Positions 10,328 to 21,700 of a stretch of 64,000 bases of DNA are shown here, one piece after another. Every line of letters starts with the position of its first letter. The stretch's first letter is position 1. Both the position numbers and the translations under genes were made by a program. Below the pieces are notes generated by a model. That model ran no database searches, was not told the origin of the DNA, and worked only from the letters and a program-made list of their open reading frames with translations. The stretch comes from Paracamarosporium sp. OC-R06-R3 (lineage: Eukaryota > Ascomycota > Dothideomycetes > Pleosporales > Didymosphaeriaceae): the NCBI GenBank assembly GCA_019828545.1, contig JACVRA010000101.1, positions 426,658-490,657 of the forward strand. Reading direction: 5' to 3'.

Positions 10328-11565
10328 ATGACGCTCACACATACCGGTCTCACCCAGGAAGTGCTCGAATACAAAGCGCCACATCCACCAGTAGATGAAT
10401 TTGTGCCTCCAACAGACCGCGCATTCTACGCCGATGCATCGAAATCTAACCTTTTATCAGCAGCCACAACTATCAAACATCTGACGCCTTACATCGGCAC
10501 CGAACTCACTGGCATCCAGCTAAGTCAGCTCACGCCTGCTCAGAGAGACGAACTCGCACTACTTGCAGCCGAGCGAGGTGTGGTATTCTTCCGAAACCAA
10601 GACCTTACTATCGATCAACAGTATGAGCTTACCAAACACTACGGTTTGCAAGATCGCGATCCCAACCAAGTTGATCCCAGACACGTGACTATCTTGGGAC
10701 GCGACGAGTAGGTATGCTCTTAATTAAAGATGTAGCGATACTAAGTAAAATAGCGATATCCGTGCCTTTGCAAACTATGGCGGTGACTTCCACTCGGATC
10801 ATTCTTTCGAGGTGAACCCTCCAGCGTACACGATGCTCCGTCTGATCTGCACTCCCGAGACAGGTGGCGACACGATCTGGACCTCTCAAACAGCACTGTA
10901 CGACAAGTTGAGCCAGCACTTCCAAAATCTATTCGATGGTCTCCAAGCGGTGCATACATCGGAACACGGCTATGTCAACGCCATCAACCGAGGAACGCAG
11001 CCCTTCCGTGCACCAGTGAGACGCACGCATCCACTGGTTCGGACGCATCCTGTTACCAAGGTCAAAAGCTTGTTCTATAACCCAGCTTTTATCATTCATC
11101 TTGAGGGACTCAAAGGCGCTGAGGCATTGCATACGCTTAATTTCTTACGAGAGTACGTGAAGTATAAATTGCTGTTGGAATATAAATCTAACAAAATATG
11201 ATAGACATCTGCACGCTGCGGACGATTTGACAGTACGCTGGAAATGGGAACCTGGCAGTGTCGCCTTTTGGGACAATCGCGTCGTTGCACATCGTGCCGT
11301 GCCCGGCGGATACAATCCCGAAGAGCGTGAGGGAAAGCGCACTGCGATTTTTGGCGAGCGTCCATTCTTCGACCCTGTGAACGGTGTGAAGCTGAGCGAT
11401 TATCATGGGAAGTCCGAGCATGTCGAAGATGGGCAGACGAGCACGGTGGCAGTACCCGCTACTAATGGTGTGAAAGCTGAGGTTGTGAATAGTGCAAAGG
11501 CAGGCCAAACTCTAAAGAAAGGCCCCACGAGTTTGAATGAGACCAACGTCAATGTTGGGCCTTAA
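10328..11565 (+). CDS. TauD/TfdA-type 2-oxoglutarate-dependent dioxygenase
   Basis: Three exons, 10328-10707, 10754-11152 and 11205-11565, give 379 aa; the 46- and 52-base introns keep frame. The enzyme family hydroxylates sulfonates or related acids (taurine to sulfite and aminoacetaldehyde in the type member) using Fe(II), O2 and 2-oxoglutarate. All three iron ligands are present: H140 and D142 in FHSDHSFE and H289 in WDNRVVAHRAV. The 2-oxoglutarate-binding Arg region RTHP and the motif PETGGDTIWTSQ are intact. No signal peptide is seen, so it is probably cytosolic. The divergent MFS gene may supply its substrate. About 50 residues past the fold are low in complexity. Confidence 0.93.
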
Positions 11566-12137
11566 ATATTCGTAAAGGCTATGGATGTATGCATTCATCA
11601 TTGCGCGATACTTGCACATTTGGTGTTGGATGAACTTCAATTGCCCGCTGCGCGCTAGGAGCAACCATTAACCTTAGCATAGCAACCACCACGAGGTCCT
11701 TTCGCCATCATATCGTCACGTTGCTTTTAAATAATCCTTGTCTTGGAAGACGACGGAGTAGGAAGAAAGACAGTCAGCAACGGACAAGGCTCAGCGGTGA
11801 TGCTATAACCCAAGCGGATTGCGCCATCCCCAATGCCGCTTTGGCCAATGGCAAACCCTGGAATAAGCCACCCCAACGCAACAGCATCCCCCAAGCACGC
11901 CTCGGCACCTTATCGTGCACTTGCATATAATTCTCTGCCGCTCATCCCCTGTGCAAGGCTTCGAAATTGTAACTATGTGCGCGTGGTATGCTGTCAAGTA
12001 CGTGGAGTACGTATCGGAACACCTTTGAGCGACAAAGACTAGGATACTTGCAAGAGCTAGTTATAAAGAGTGCAACAACACCTATACAGACCAGTATAAT
12101 CGAGATCGAGGTCGATAAAAACCAAGACAGTGAAGGC
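11566..12137. other. Intergenic region between the two TauD-like genes
   Basis: About 0.57 kb between two plus-strand genes. The reading frame of the second TauD-like gene stays open upstream to an ATG at 11988, so part of this stretch may be coding. Otherwise no feature is seen. Confidence 0.4.
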
Positions 12138-13487
12138 ATGGCCGTCCTAAATGCCCCAGACAGCATCTCATCATCCACTGTTCTGAACAATGACGGCGCT
12201 TCATTGAACACAGCTTCCCGCACCGACCTGAGCGAGTCCATTGGGACAGTTCTATCCAACATCCAATTGTCAGCGCTCTCTGAACAGGACCTCCATGACC
12301 TGGCATCCCTTGTCGCTGCCCGAGGAGTTTTGTTCTTTGAAAACCAAAAAGACTTCGACAACACAGCACAAAATCGAATCACCTCCCACTTCAGCCCGAC
12401 TAATGGTCTTATCAACGCCGACAACGACAGAAAACATCCGGACTTTAGAGGTCCGACAGCGTCCTCGCAAGTGCAAGATGAATGGCACACAGATGCTAGC
12501 TACGAATTTGAACCTCCCAGCTTGTCTTTGTTGAAAGTGGAAAGAGAATGGGATGGTCTGGGAGCAACGGCATGGATATCGCAGTATGGGGTATATGACG
12601 AGTTGAGCAAGCCTTTGCAGCGATTCTTGAACGATCTGACTGCAGTGCATGCTTTCGGCCAACAGAGCGCTGAACATCCCGCTGTAAGAACACATCCGAT
12701 CCTGGGGTTAAGGTCATTAAATATTACGCCGGAAGATGTCACAAGATTTCCCGAATTGAACAGAAAGGAGTCTGGTACGTTTCGAAGGCTCAACCACAAC
12801 GTAAAACCTGATGGAAATGCGTAGATAAACTACTCGAACTGCTCGAGTATCAGATCCACTCATCGGCAGCACACACAATACAGTGGAAATGGAAGCCCGG
12901 AAATATTGCTATTTGGGACAACCGCTGTGTCGCGTACAGGCATATCGCCAATTCCACCGCCATAGAGCAAAACTCAACGAAAACGAGCTTCCTCAGGGAG
13001 AAACGTGCGCACCCTAGCTTAATCATCCTCATTTTGACATAGTTAACAATACCCAGCATATTTCGACCCTGCGAGCGAATCTCGCTCATCCCGTACTACA
13101 CGTCTCGCAACTGAAGCAAACGCCGAGCGCGAAAGAATCGAGCAGATCAAAGCGCGCTACAACAACACGCCTCTCCGACGCATAATCGCACGGCAAATGA
13201 GTAAAGACGTCGCCCTAATTCGCCCGCCACCAACGCCTGAGCAGAAAAAGGGTATCCCCAGCCCCGTGGATTCAGTCATCTCGGATCAAGATGCCATAGA
13301 CGTGGCCAGGTCGCCTGTCTCAGAAAACCGCCAGCAGCGCACAGAACAGTGGGCGATCGATGTTAATGGCGATTTAGACGTACCGAAAAGGAGGGAGGTA
13401 AAGGTGGAGAAGAGTAATACGCCTTTGAGGAGGATATTAGAGAGGCAACTGTCTGCGTCGTTGGAGCGGAGACTGCAGTGGAGTTAG
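12138..13487 (+). CDS. Divergent TauD-like protein with a replaced iron ligand
   Basis: Three exons, 12138-12774, 12825-13004 and 13057-13487, give 415 aa; an upstream in-frame ATG at 11988 would add 50 residues with no family similarity. Clear remnants of the TauD fold are ARGVLFFENQ, WHTDASYEFEPP (H117, D119), HPAVRTHPILGLRSLN, WKWKPGNIAIWDNR and KPYFDPAS. The distal iron His, present as VVAH in the neighbouring TauD gene, is Tyr here (CVAY, Y250). The usual GGDT motif is also changed (GLGATAW). Splice sites and frame are intact, so it is not an obvious pseudogene. It may be inactive, or use H252 two residues on. The tail of about 130 residues carries a twice-repeated TPLRRI motif. Confidence 0.75.
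13161..13454 (+). repeat. Duplicated NTPLRRI(x)xRQxS motif in TauD-like tail
   Basis: The tail encodes NTPLRRIIARQMS (from 13164) and again NTPLRRILERQLS (from 13416). The two DNA copies differ at many third positions, so the duplication is not recent or the motif is selected at the protein level. Confidence 0.7.
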
Positions 13488-13895
13488 TGTTGATATTTGT
13501 CTTGTATAGAATCACATCTACAGGTGTTGATAGTACTATTTTGAATGCATACTCGTTCATATTATAACGATAGATGAAGATTACGCGGTGGGTTGGCCCC
13601 TGTGAATGTAAGGCGATGGACTGAGGCGGATTCGTCGCATCAGATGGTGTGATGGAAAGGCATTTCAGCGGTTCAACGCAGGCGTCAGTGCACAAATGAG
13701 ATGAATCGGTAGTGGATGCAGGGTATTCGAAAAATATCCCGAGCCCAGGATAGCAAGAATAGACTACAGATCCTTCGATGGGGAACAGAACTCGCTGTTA
13801 GATTTGGAGCTTGAGAAGAGATGAGAAGGGTTTAGAAGCTTCGATTCACTAGATTGTGTATGATGAGGGCAGACATCAGTATCTAGGCTAGGCTT
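13488..13895. other. Convergent intergenic spacer
   Basis: About 0.4 kb between the ends of the TauD-like and RING-YEATS genes. No gene or named site is seen. Confidence 0.5.
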
Positions 13896-14849
13896 TCATC
13901 TGAATGTGTCGTCCTCATCCATATGTGGCCACCGCACTGGACTCACATCCCTCACCGGGCTCTCCTCTTCCATGGGACTCGGCTCTCTGAACGGACTGAC
14001 GCTCCCGTCTTCCCCCGCCTCATTCCCGTATCCCTCTACCCTCCTCACCCCCGCCCTGACTCTCCCCTGTCTTCCATCACCATCGAAATCCAGCATCCAC
14101 CCCAAGCCCAGTGCTCCTTTCCTATCGCTCAGCTCACCCCTTACCTCGCTTCCGCCGATCCACTCCCAGCCTTCCTTCAGCACCACCGTCGCCTGGATAT
14201 TGAAGTAGCCCCAGCCGAGCCTTCTCACTTCAAAAGGAGGAGCGTGCAAGATGAGAGAGGGAGGATGAAATGTAGGGTGCAGGTTGATTTTGACGTGCGA
14301 AACAAGTTCAGGCCTCGACAGCCTTACGAAAAAGGTCCAGTCGTGTTTGTTGCCTGGGTCGCCTCTTGGCCCAACCAACTGATGTCTGTTCCCCATCAAG
14401 ATCGCGACATTCTCCACCCCTTGTCCGGTCCTAGTGCCTTGAGCGGATTCCTCCTCTGACCTCCTTTCTGCATAGGTTTGCGGGTATTTCTCTTCGAGCG
14501 AGCGAGCGAGCGCAACGTCTGCCTGCGCCGTCGTCGGCGTGCGACACATGGGGCATCTCGCTTCGAGGTCATATATGGGGTCATATTCAGGGTCGAAGTC
14601 GCGCATGTCCATGTCGAGCGACGAGGGGTGCAACGGAACGGTTTGCGATGCATCGGCCCATTGAGCCATGCATGAGCGGCAAAGGATGTGGGCGCATGTC
14701 GTCCGCACGGGCAAGTACAAGAGCATATGGCAAATCTATCTCGTACATATCAGAAAAACGACAGAGAAAGAGCAAGGCTATAGGAACGGGCGTACAGGGC
14801 AGAGGTCATCGTCCACGATGGTTTCCGGGCGTGGCGTAGCCTCGGCCAT
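13896..14849 (-). CDS. RING finger plus YEATS domain fusion protein
   Basis: Exons 14849-14796 and 14735-13896, with a 60-base intron, give 297 aa. The splice creates the first zinc pair: CP from exon 1 joins IC from exon 2. The RING is complete C3HC4: C17, C20, C32, H34, C37, C40, C79, C82, with a long 38-residue loop before the last pair. Residues about 147-215 look like a YEATS domain: KHDWTFFVRL, INLHPTFHPPS, PPFEVRRLGWGYFNIQATV. The aromatic positions that line the acyl-lysine pocket in AF9-type YEATS appear as F174 and W193. The acidic, Pro-rich C-terminus is disordered. The likely role is a nuclear E3 ligase directed to acylated chromatin or acylated proteins. That is inference from the two domains. 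Confidence 0.8.
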
Positions 14850-15329
14850 GATGCCTTTGGGTTATTAGATTAGGATATTTGTAGTACAAAGAAGTTTCAG
14901 GTCACGGCGAGTTGTGAGATGACAGCATTGCTCTGGACTGTTGGGCAGTGCATTGTGCTGGCCTCTCTAAATGACGGTTGCGGGGGTGAAGATGCATGGC
15001 GGGCGGTGGCTGTGACGGTCGCCCATCAGCGCGCACGGTCCCACGGTCAAGCGAACGTGGGGAACTTATGCAAGTGTGTACGGCCAAAGCCTTTGAGCAT
15101 GTCTCACGGTTACTGGACGCTGGATGCGTGAACCCGAGCTTCACCAGTCAATCGTAGTATGATGGAAACAGCACTCAATGTTTTGATTGGAGAGGAGTCA
15201 TGCATTAATTCGCACAAGCAAGTTGCTCGAGTGCCTGATAGCATCTGTCCAGCAGAGCGTTCTAGCTCCGTAGTGTCCATCTAAGTCCGCCAAATCTATA
15301 TCATACAGTGTGCCTAGAAACGCAGTAAT
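14850..15329. other. Promoter region of RING-YEATS gene
   Basis: 480 bases between two minus-strand genes. No coding frame is supported and I found no named element. Confidence 0.4.
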
Positions 15330-18106
15330 CTACAAGCTGAAATCCGGCATCTGGATATCGTCTTCCATTAAATTCAAAAGATATCGAGACCCCGAAAACC
15401 AGTCTGGAACATTCGTCGGGTTCCCCGGTCCCATCCCTGATCCACTCGGTGCCATACTTGCATCGAAGCTCCCTGGTGGGAACGCCTCGACGTCGCCCCC
15501 GGTTCCCATAGTTGGGAACCCTGGCATCGGCCACGCCGCGTTCGGCATCAATCCCAATGCACTCAGATAAGGATCGAATTGTGTCATTGTGCTCAGGTTG
15601 ATGCCAGTATCTTGAGGATAAAGACCGTTCGGGTTGGCCTGTGATGGAGACGTTGTGACGGGAAGAGCCTCTTTTGTCTTCGCTTCGACGTAAAGCTTGG
15701 CGACCTGTAGGAACAGGTGGCACATCTTGTAGAGTTTATCGGCTCCTTCAGAGATAGTGCGACAGGATTCTAGGCTGACGACGAAGTCGAAAAGGGAGTC
15801 GAGATCAGAGGGGTCGCAATGGAGGACTGCATGACAAAACAGGACGATAAACGGTGTAAATGGTGCCTGAAGGATAGCCCTGATGGAGGTAAGCACATAT
15901 AGGGGGTGGATTGTGGACGATCAAGGGGATATTTACCAGTGTATGTAACCTGACCACAAATCTTCATTTCCTTTCACGTTGAACTGCGCAGCGCACCTTT
16001 GATGGGCTACGAGTGCTGCTCGAGCTGATTCGAGACAGTCCCGGTTGAAGGAAACGTTGTCGGGGCTGATAGCGCGCTGTATCAGCGCACATGTCGAATA
16101 GTGCATGACTAAATCGGCATGATTAAAGATATCCCCAATCTAGGATAGATAAGCAATTCAAATCTTGGTAGAGGGTTGAAAAGGTGGTCACTTGTTCAGA
16201 CTTACATAGGCGAAGGAACCTGGAAAAGTAAGCTTTACAGTCTAAGAAGCAGTTAGCGATGGGTGTCACAGCACCTGAATCATTAAGTTCTCCGATATCA
16301 TCTACAGAGGAAGTAGGGCCTCTCGAGTTTAGCTGCTTTATCATCGGAACAGCATAATTCCATAGTTTGCCTTTTGAAGGCGGGTCCCTTCCATTTGGAT
16401 CCTTGCAAGTTTTCTTCTCCGCCCCATATTCTATGTTCAGGATGGGAAAGTCGAAATTACTTGCCTCTCCACGCTCATTCCAGCACCTATTGAGGGACTC
16501 CACGAGTTCTGTTGCCGTACGAGCGCGCTCATCCATGGGCCGTAAAGACGCCGCCGGACTGAACAATTTTTCGTACGCTTTACCCTGTATCTGGGCAACT
16601 TTGATCCAGTAGAGCATTATTTCTGTTCCTTTCTGCCCTTGTTGAACAAGGGACCCAAAACGTGCGTGGTCGGAATCGATATTCGGATACGGCAATGACA
16701 AATCCCAGTCTTGGATGATAGACGCGCGCCCTAGGCGGAGCGCGAGCGTCTTGTCCATCATGTAAATAAACCAGAAGACGTGTATCTTAGCATTTCGTTC
16801 TTCTTCTGAATCGTCCTTCATCGTCTGATAGCGATGGTAGCCGAGATTTTGTGAGAGATGTGCTGCTGTGGAAATCATTGTCCAACTAAGTGACGGCTTG
16901 CACATTTCAATCGCATGTGCCGACCCAAGAAGCAACGCCAAGATATTCTCGTACGTGGCAGGAAGGTAAAGATCCAGCTGGCTCATGGCAACCTCCATTT
17001 GTCTTTCACAAATGCGGGCATGGCCACGATAACTTTCTACTCTGTACTTGTTTAGGCAAACCATCTCGCCGCGGGATGGATTACCTACCTTTTGTCCACA
17101 ACGGGATAGCAAGAAAACTCGTAAAAGAGACTGGTCAGCACGCCATATACAAGCATTCTGCGACCGACGCTGCAATCGGCAGGAGTTTCAAATGCATTAC
17201 GGAAGACTTCCTTCATGTTTGGCATCTTTAGGAAAGGGAAGACAACCGCGAAGGACATGGTCGGATACACCGAGGCTTTGTCGATTACCTCGTTGACTAG
17301 TTCCCAGGGAGGCCGTTCTAGCTTGGTATGATCAACGTCGGCAAGCGACTTGTTTGAGAAGGGGTAGGACAATGACGTTGTCATTGTGTTAGTGTAGGTA
17401 CCCTGCCTCGTTACCATATCCTGGAGAGACGTCAAGGCGGCCTTGATCTCTGCATTCTGTTCGATCGAGGGAGTGCTGCCGACCGCTTGCTCTAGCAACT
17501 CTCGAGCAAACTCTGATTGTCGGTTGATAGTAGTTTCACCTTCGAAAGGGGTAGGCGTAGAGGCATTCGCCTCCGAGCCTGAACGTGGGCTTCGGTTAGT
17601 GCCGATCCTGGATCTTGGCTGAGTGCCCTGCTCGAATTCGGCTCGGAGGTCTAGGTTACTCAATTTATTGGAAAGGGCCTCGAGCACGTGCTCGATACCA
17701 GCAAGACGGTCTTCGATACGATCAATCTTCTTCTCACTAAAACCTCTCAGTGAAAAGGGCTAGGGCAGTCTCCTTGGGGTTTGGGCATACTATTCGTCAG
17801 AAATATGCACTCGCTGTCGTTGTGGCTTCTGTGTTGGCGCAGTGGTTGTGCAGGCTGGGCTTGTTAGTCGGCTATAACTTCGCCCTCACTGGATAAAGTA
17901 TGGTCTTATAGAAGGCTAGAGAACATACTCAGCTTGCTGCTCTTGCAATTGGAGCATGGCACAGCTCGATCGCAGCGAATCTTCCGAGAGCGACAGCCAT
18001 CGCACTGCTCGGGTTAGTTGGGCTGGGATGTGTTCAAATTGGGATCACGAACCGCCCGCTGCATGCGGCTATCGGCCGCCGCCTCCATCTCGTCGGTCTG
18101 CTCCAT
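15330..18106 (-). CDS. Zn2Cys6 fungal-specific transcription factor
   Basis: Seven exons: 18106-18053, 18004-17929, 17854-17791, 17736-17089, 17041-16206, 16108-15937 and 15879-15330. They total exactly 800 codons (799 aa). The zinc cluster is assembled across four exons: C19-DG-C22-RSRKIR-C29-DRAVP-C35-SN-C38-KSSKLT-C45. A basic linker and a dimerisation coiled coil follow (YEKKIDRIEDRLAGIEHVLEALSNKL). The middle-homology region is represented by AHAIEMCKPSLSWTMISTAAHLSQNLGYHR and FWFIYMMDKTLALRLGRASIIQDWDL. The intron between exons 5 and 6 has an alternative donor (GTGACC) and acceptor, changing about 17 residues. It is nuclear and probably binds CGG half-sites. Its start faces the ABC-B transporter gene across 678 bases, so it may control that pump; unproven. 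Confidence 0.88.
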
Positions 18107-18784
18107 GCTGGGGTTCCACTGGCACGGGATGTGTACACCGGCACGCGAGAAAAGCGAGCACCGCTCACGGTTTGAATCAAAGGTTAGACGGATGCCTTCG
18201 GCGCCGGAGCTCTCGCGCCCCGGGTGCCAAGAAGGCTACTGCGTGGGGCCCGTCATATCCAGATAACATTGTCTCCGTTTGGTGCACATGATTTGGTGCA
18301 GACTGCTTATGGCGATGGATGCGAGGAACGCGGCATGCAGAGGACGTGTAGCAAAGCGTGGAGACTGTAGTTTGGACGGCGCACAAATGACAGGGGGCCG
18401 CATAGTCCCGTGACGCGCTGCCAACCTTCTTGGAAGCATTAGGACCGCCCTTCACCCCTCGATGTGCCCGTCATTATCATCTCATTACGCTAGGATGCTG
18501 CACTAAAGGTCGCCCTCCGCCCTTGACTTTGAAATGGACGTTTCACCGTATCATGAAAATATCGAAGCGTTCCTGCAACGTTTTTACCGTTGCGGGCCAC
18601 CCATTGGTCCATTCGTCTAGCACACCCGAAAGGGCCCAGTGACGCCTACATTGTTACGGGTCCGAGCTTGGCCTACTCCATCGGTGCGCGCGGGTTGCGT
18701 TGGCCCCTAATTCATAGCATTCTTTTTAGCAAGGCAATCGGATACTCCTCAGATGTGTTCCTCTCTATCGACCTCGCGAGCAAC
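18107..18784. promoter_or_regulatory. Divergent promoter of the Zn2Cys6 regulator and ABC-B transporter
   Basis: 678 bases between two start codons pointing apart. Several CGG/CCG triplets occur, for example near 18188-18205, but no clear spaced inverted CGG pair stood out. Shared control is an inference from layout. Confidence 0.45.
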
Positions 18785-21700
18785 ATGGCACAACAGCAGC
18801 AGACCGAAAAGGAGCGATCACTGAGCCCCATAGATGATGCTGTCACACCAGAAGACAGCACTGGAGCTCAGGCTACAAAAGGAGAAGCGCCTGGTGGATT
18901 GAAGAGTTACCTGGTATGTTGGTCATGTCGATGATGTTGTGTGTGTATGCTCACTTTCACAGCGCGTCTTCTCGTATGCGGATCGAAAGAGCTGGATCCT
19001 CAACATCATCGCCTTCCTCGCTGCCATTGGTGCTGGAGCAGCGCTGCCGCTCATGGATTTGATCTTTGGCAAGTTTGTCACGACTTTTGTGAGGTTTTCC
19101 ACAGGCACATTGACGCCTGCCCAGTACCGGGCCGAAGTGAACAAATACACCTTATACTTCTTGTACCTCTTTTGCGCAAAGTTCGCCCTCTTTTACATAC
19201 ATTCGGTCTTGATCTCCATTACTGCCATTCGAACGACGAAAGCATTGCGGATCGACTTCGTCAGGCACACATTGCGCCAGAACATTGCCTACTTCGACTC
19301 GGCCGAAGCAGGCTCAGTCACTTCGCAAGTCACTACTAGTTCCAACAATGTCAGCAATGGAATATCGGAAAAATTGACCCTGACAAGTGAGTTTTCTCGA
19401 CATTTCGCGAGTCTGGTCGCTGACCGTACGCAGTTCAAGGGCTGTCCACGTTCGTTACAGCTTTCATCATCGCCTTTGCTGTCCAGTGGAAGCTCACCCT
19501 CATCACTATTTCTATCATTCCTACTATTATCTTCGTCGTTGTAAGCATATTAGTCCAGGTTCTAGTCGCCTTCTGACAAAATGTTACAGGGAGTGTGCCT
19601 CGGCTTTACAACCAAATGGGATAACCAAATGCTCAACGTATACGGCCAAGCGGGAAAACTAGCCGAAGAGGTGTTTTCGACTATGCGTACTGTCCACGCT
19701 TTTTGGTTGAACCCACTTCTGTCTCAAAAGTTCGATAAGTTACTCCTAGATGCACAAGCAATTGGGATGAAGAACAGTCCTGTCTACGCCATGTTATTTT
19801 CCACGGAATTCTTTTGCATATACAGCGCATACGGCTTGGCTTTTTGGCAGGGGATTCGTATGTATGCCAGCGGTGAGATAGGGCAACCCGGCCAAGTGTT
19901 CACCGTCATTTTGGCTGTCATAGTCTCAGCTACTGCGATGAGCACCATCGCACCGCAAATCATCACCATAGGAAAAGGTGCATCGGCCGCTGCGGAGCTA
20001 TTTCGGGTTATCGACCGCGTTCCAGAGATTGACTCGCTCAGTGAAGAGGGTTATGTTCCTGAAAAGTGCCTTGGCTACGTTAAGATTGAGGGGCTTCATT
20101 TTGCATATCCGACTAGGCCAGAAGTCTCAGTTTTGAATGACTTTTCGCTTTCTGTTCCTGCGAATACCACCACAGCTCTTGTTGGTGCGAGTGGCTCTGG
20201 AAAGAGTACTATTGTTGGCCTAATGGGTACGTTCGCTTGGAAGATTTTCTTTACATGCTAGAAATCCATCGGCTAGGGTTTGTGCTTCTATATACGATCG
20301 TAATGCTGATAATTTGAACAGAGAGATGGTACGATCCGAGCGCTGGTAGTATATCTCTTGATGGTATCAAGATCCAAAATCTGAACCTGAAATGGTTACG
20401 TACGAATATTCGATTAGTGCAGCAAGAACCTGTCTTGTTCAGCGGAACTGTCTTCGAGAATGTTGCGTGCGGCCTTTTTGGAACTGAAAAAGGCAACCTT
20501 CCTGAGGAACAACAAAGACAACTCGTCGAAGAAGCATGCAAGTCAGCCTATGCTGACGAGTTTGTGGAGCAACTACCCCAGGTAGGTTTATAGTCTGGAT
20601 CCTCGGTACAATAGATGATACTGACTGGTCAGGGTTATGACACACAGATTGGCGAACGCGCAATGATGCTTTCAGGCGGACAAAAGCAACGGCTTGCCAT
20701 TGCCCGCAGTATTATTTCGGATCCCCAAGTCCTGCTTCTCGATGAAGCAACCAGTGCGTTGGACCCGAAAGCCGAGAAGATGGTCCAGCAGGCGCTGGAT
20801 AGTGTCAGCAGAAACCGCACCACAATCGTAATTGCGCACAAACTATCTACAATAAAGAATGCCGATAATATCGCTGTTATGTCCAATGGCTCATTGATTG
20901 AGCAGGGCACGCACGAAGAGCTTTTAGGGAATAAGGGTGCTTACGCGGGTCTTGTCGCTGCGCAAGACCTTGGAAAGGCTGATGGAACAGGAGAAACAAT
21001 CCAGGACGAACAGGATGAACAGAAGCCGGCGCTTGTGCGAACACGAACTCAGGCATCGATGCACAGCCAGGCCGCTACAAGGACGAGCAAGGATGGAATC
21101 AATTACAACCTGGTCAGCTGCATTTCCATCATCTTTTGGGAACATCGAAAGCTATGGCCTTACTTCCTGATACTTGTTGTTGCATCCTTAATGGCAGGTG
21201 CCACGTACCCAGCTCAAGCTGTACTCTTCTCGCGTATCGCGAGGGCGTTTGAAATACCGGTTGCCGAGGCCATCGACCAAGGTGACTTCTACTCGCTCAT
21301 GTTCTTCATTGTGGCTATCGGGAATCTGATCGCCTACTCGCTCATCGGTTGGTATAGTAACGTCGTTGTGCAGCACGTTTCACGCGCGTATCGTTTGGAG
21401 ATCTTCAACCTTATACTCAAGCAAGACATGAACTTCTTCGATAAAGAAGAGAATGCCACTGGTGCACTTGTCTCCAACCTCTCGAGCTATCCGAACAGCC
21501 TGCTTGAACTACTTGGCTTCAACGTAATGCTCATCCTCATCAACATCATTAGCGTACTTTCGAGCTGTATTCTGGCGCTTGCGGTTGGATGGAAACTTGG
21601 ATGCGCAATTTCGTTCGGAGCGCTCCCTCTTGTGGTGTTTTCAGGCTATCTCAGGATTCGTCTAGAGTTCATGTTGGAAGAGCAGACCGGAAAGCGCTTC

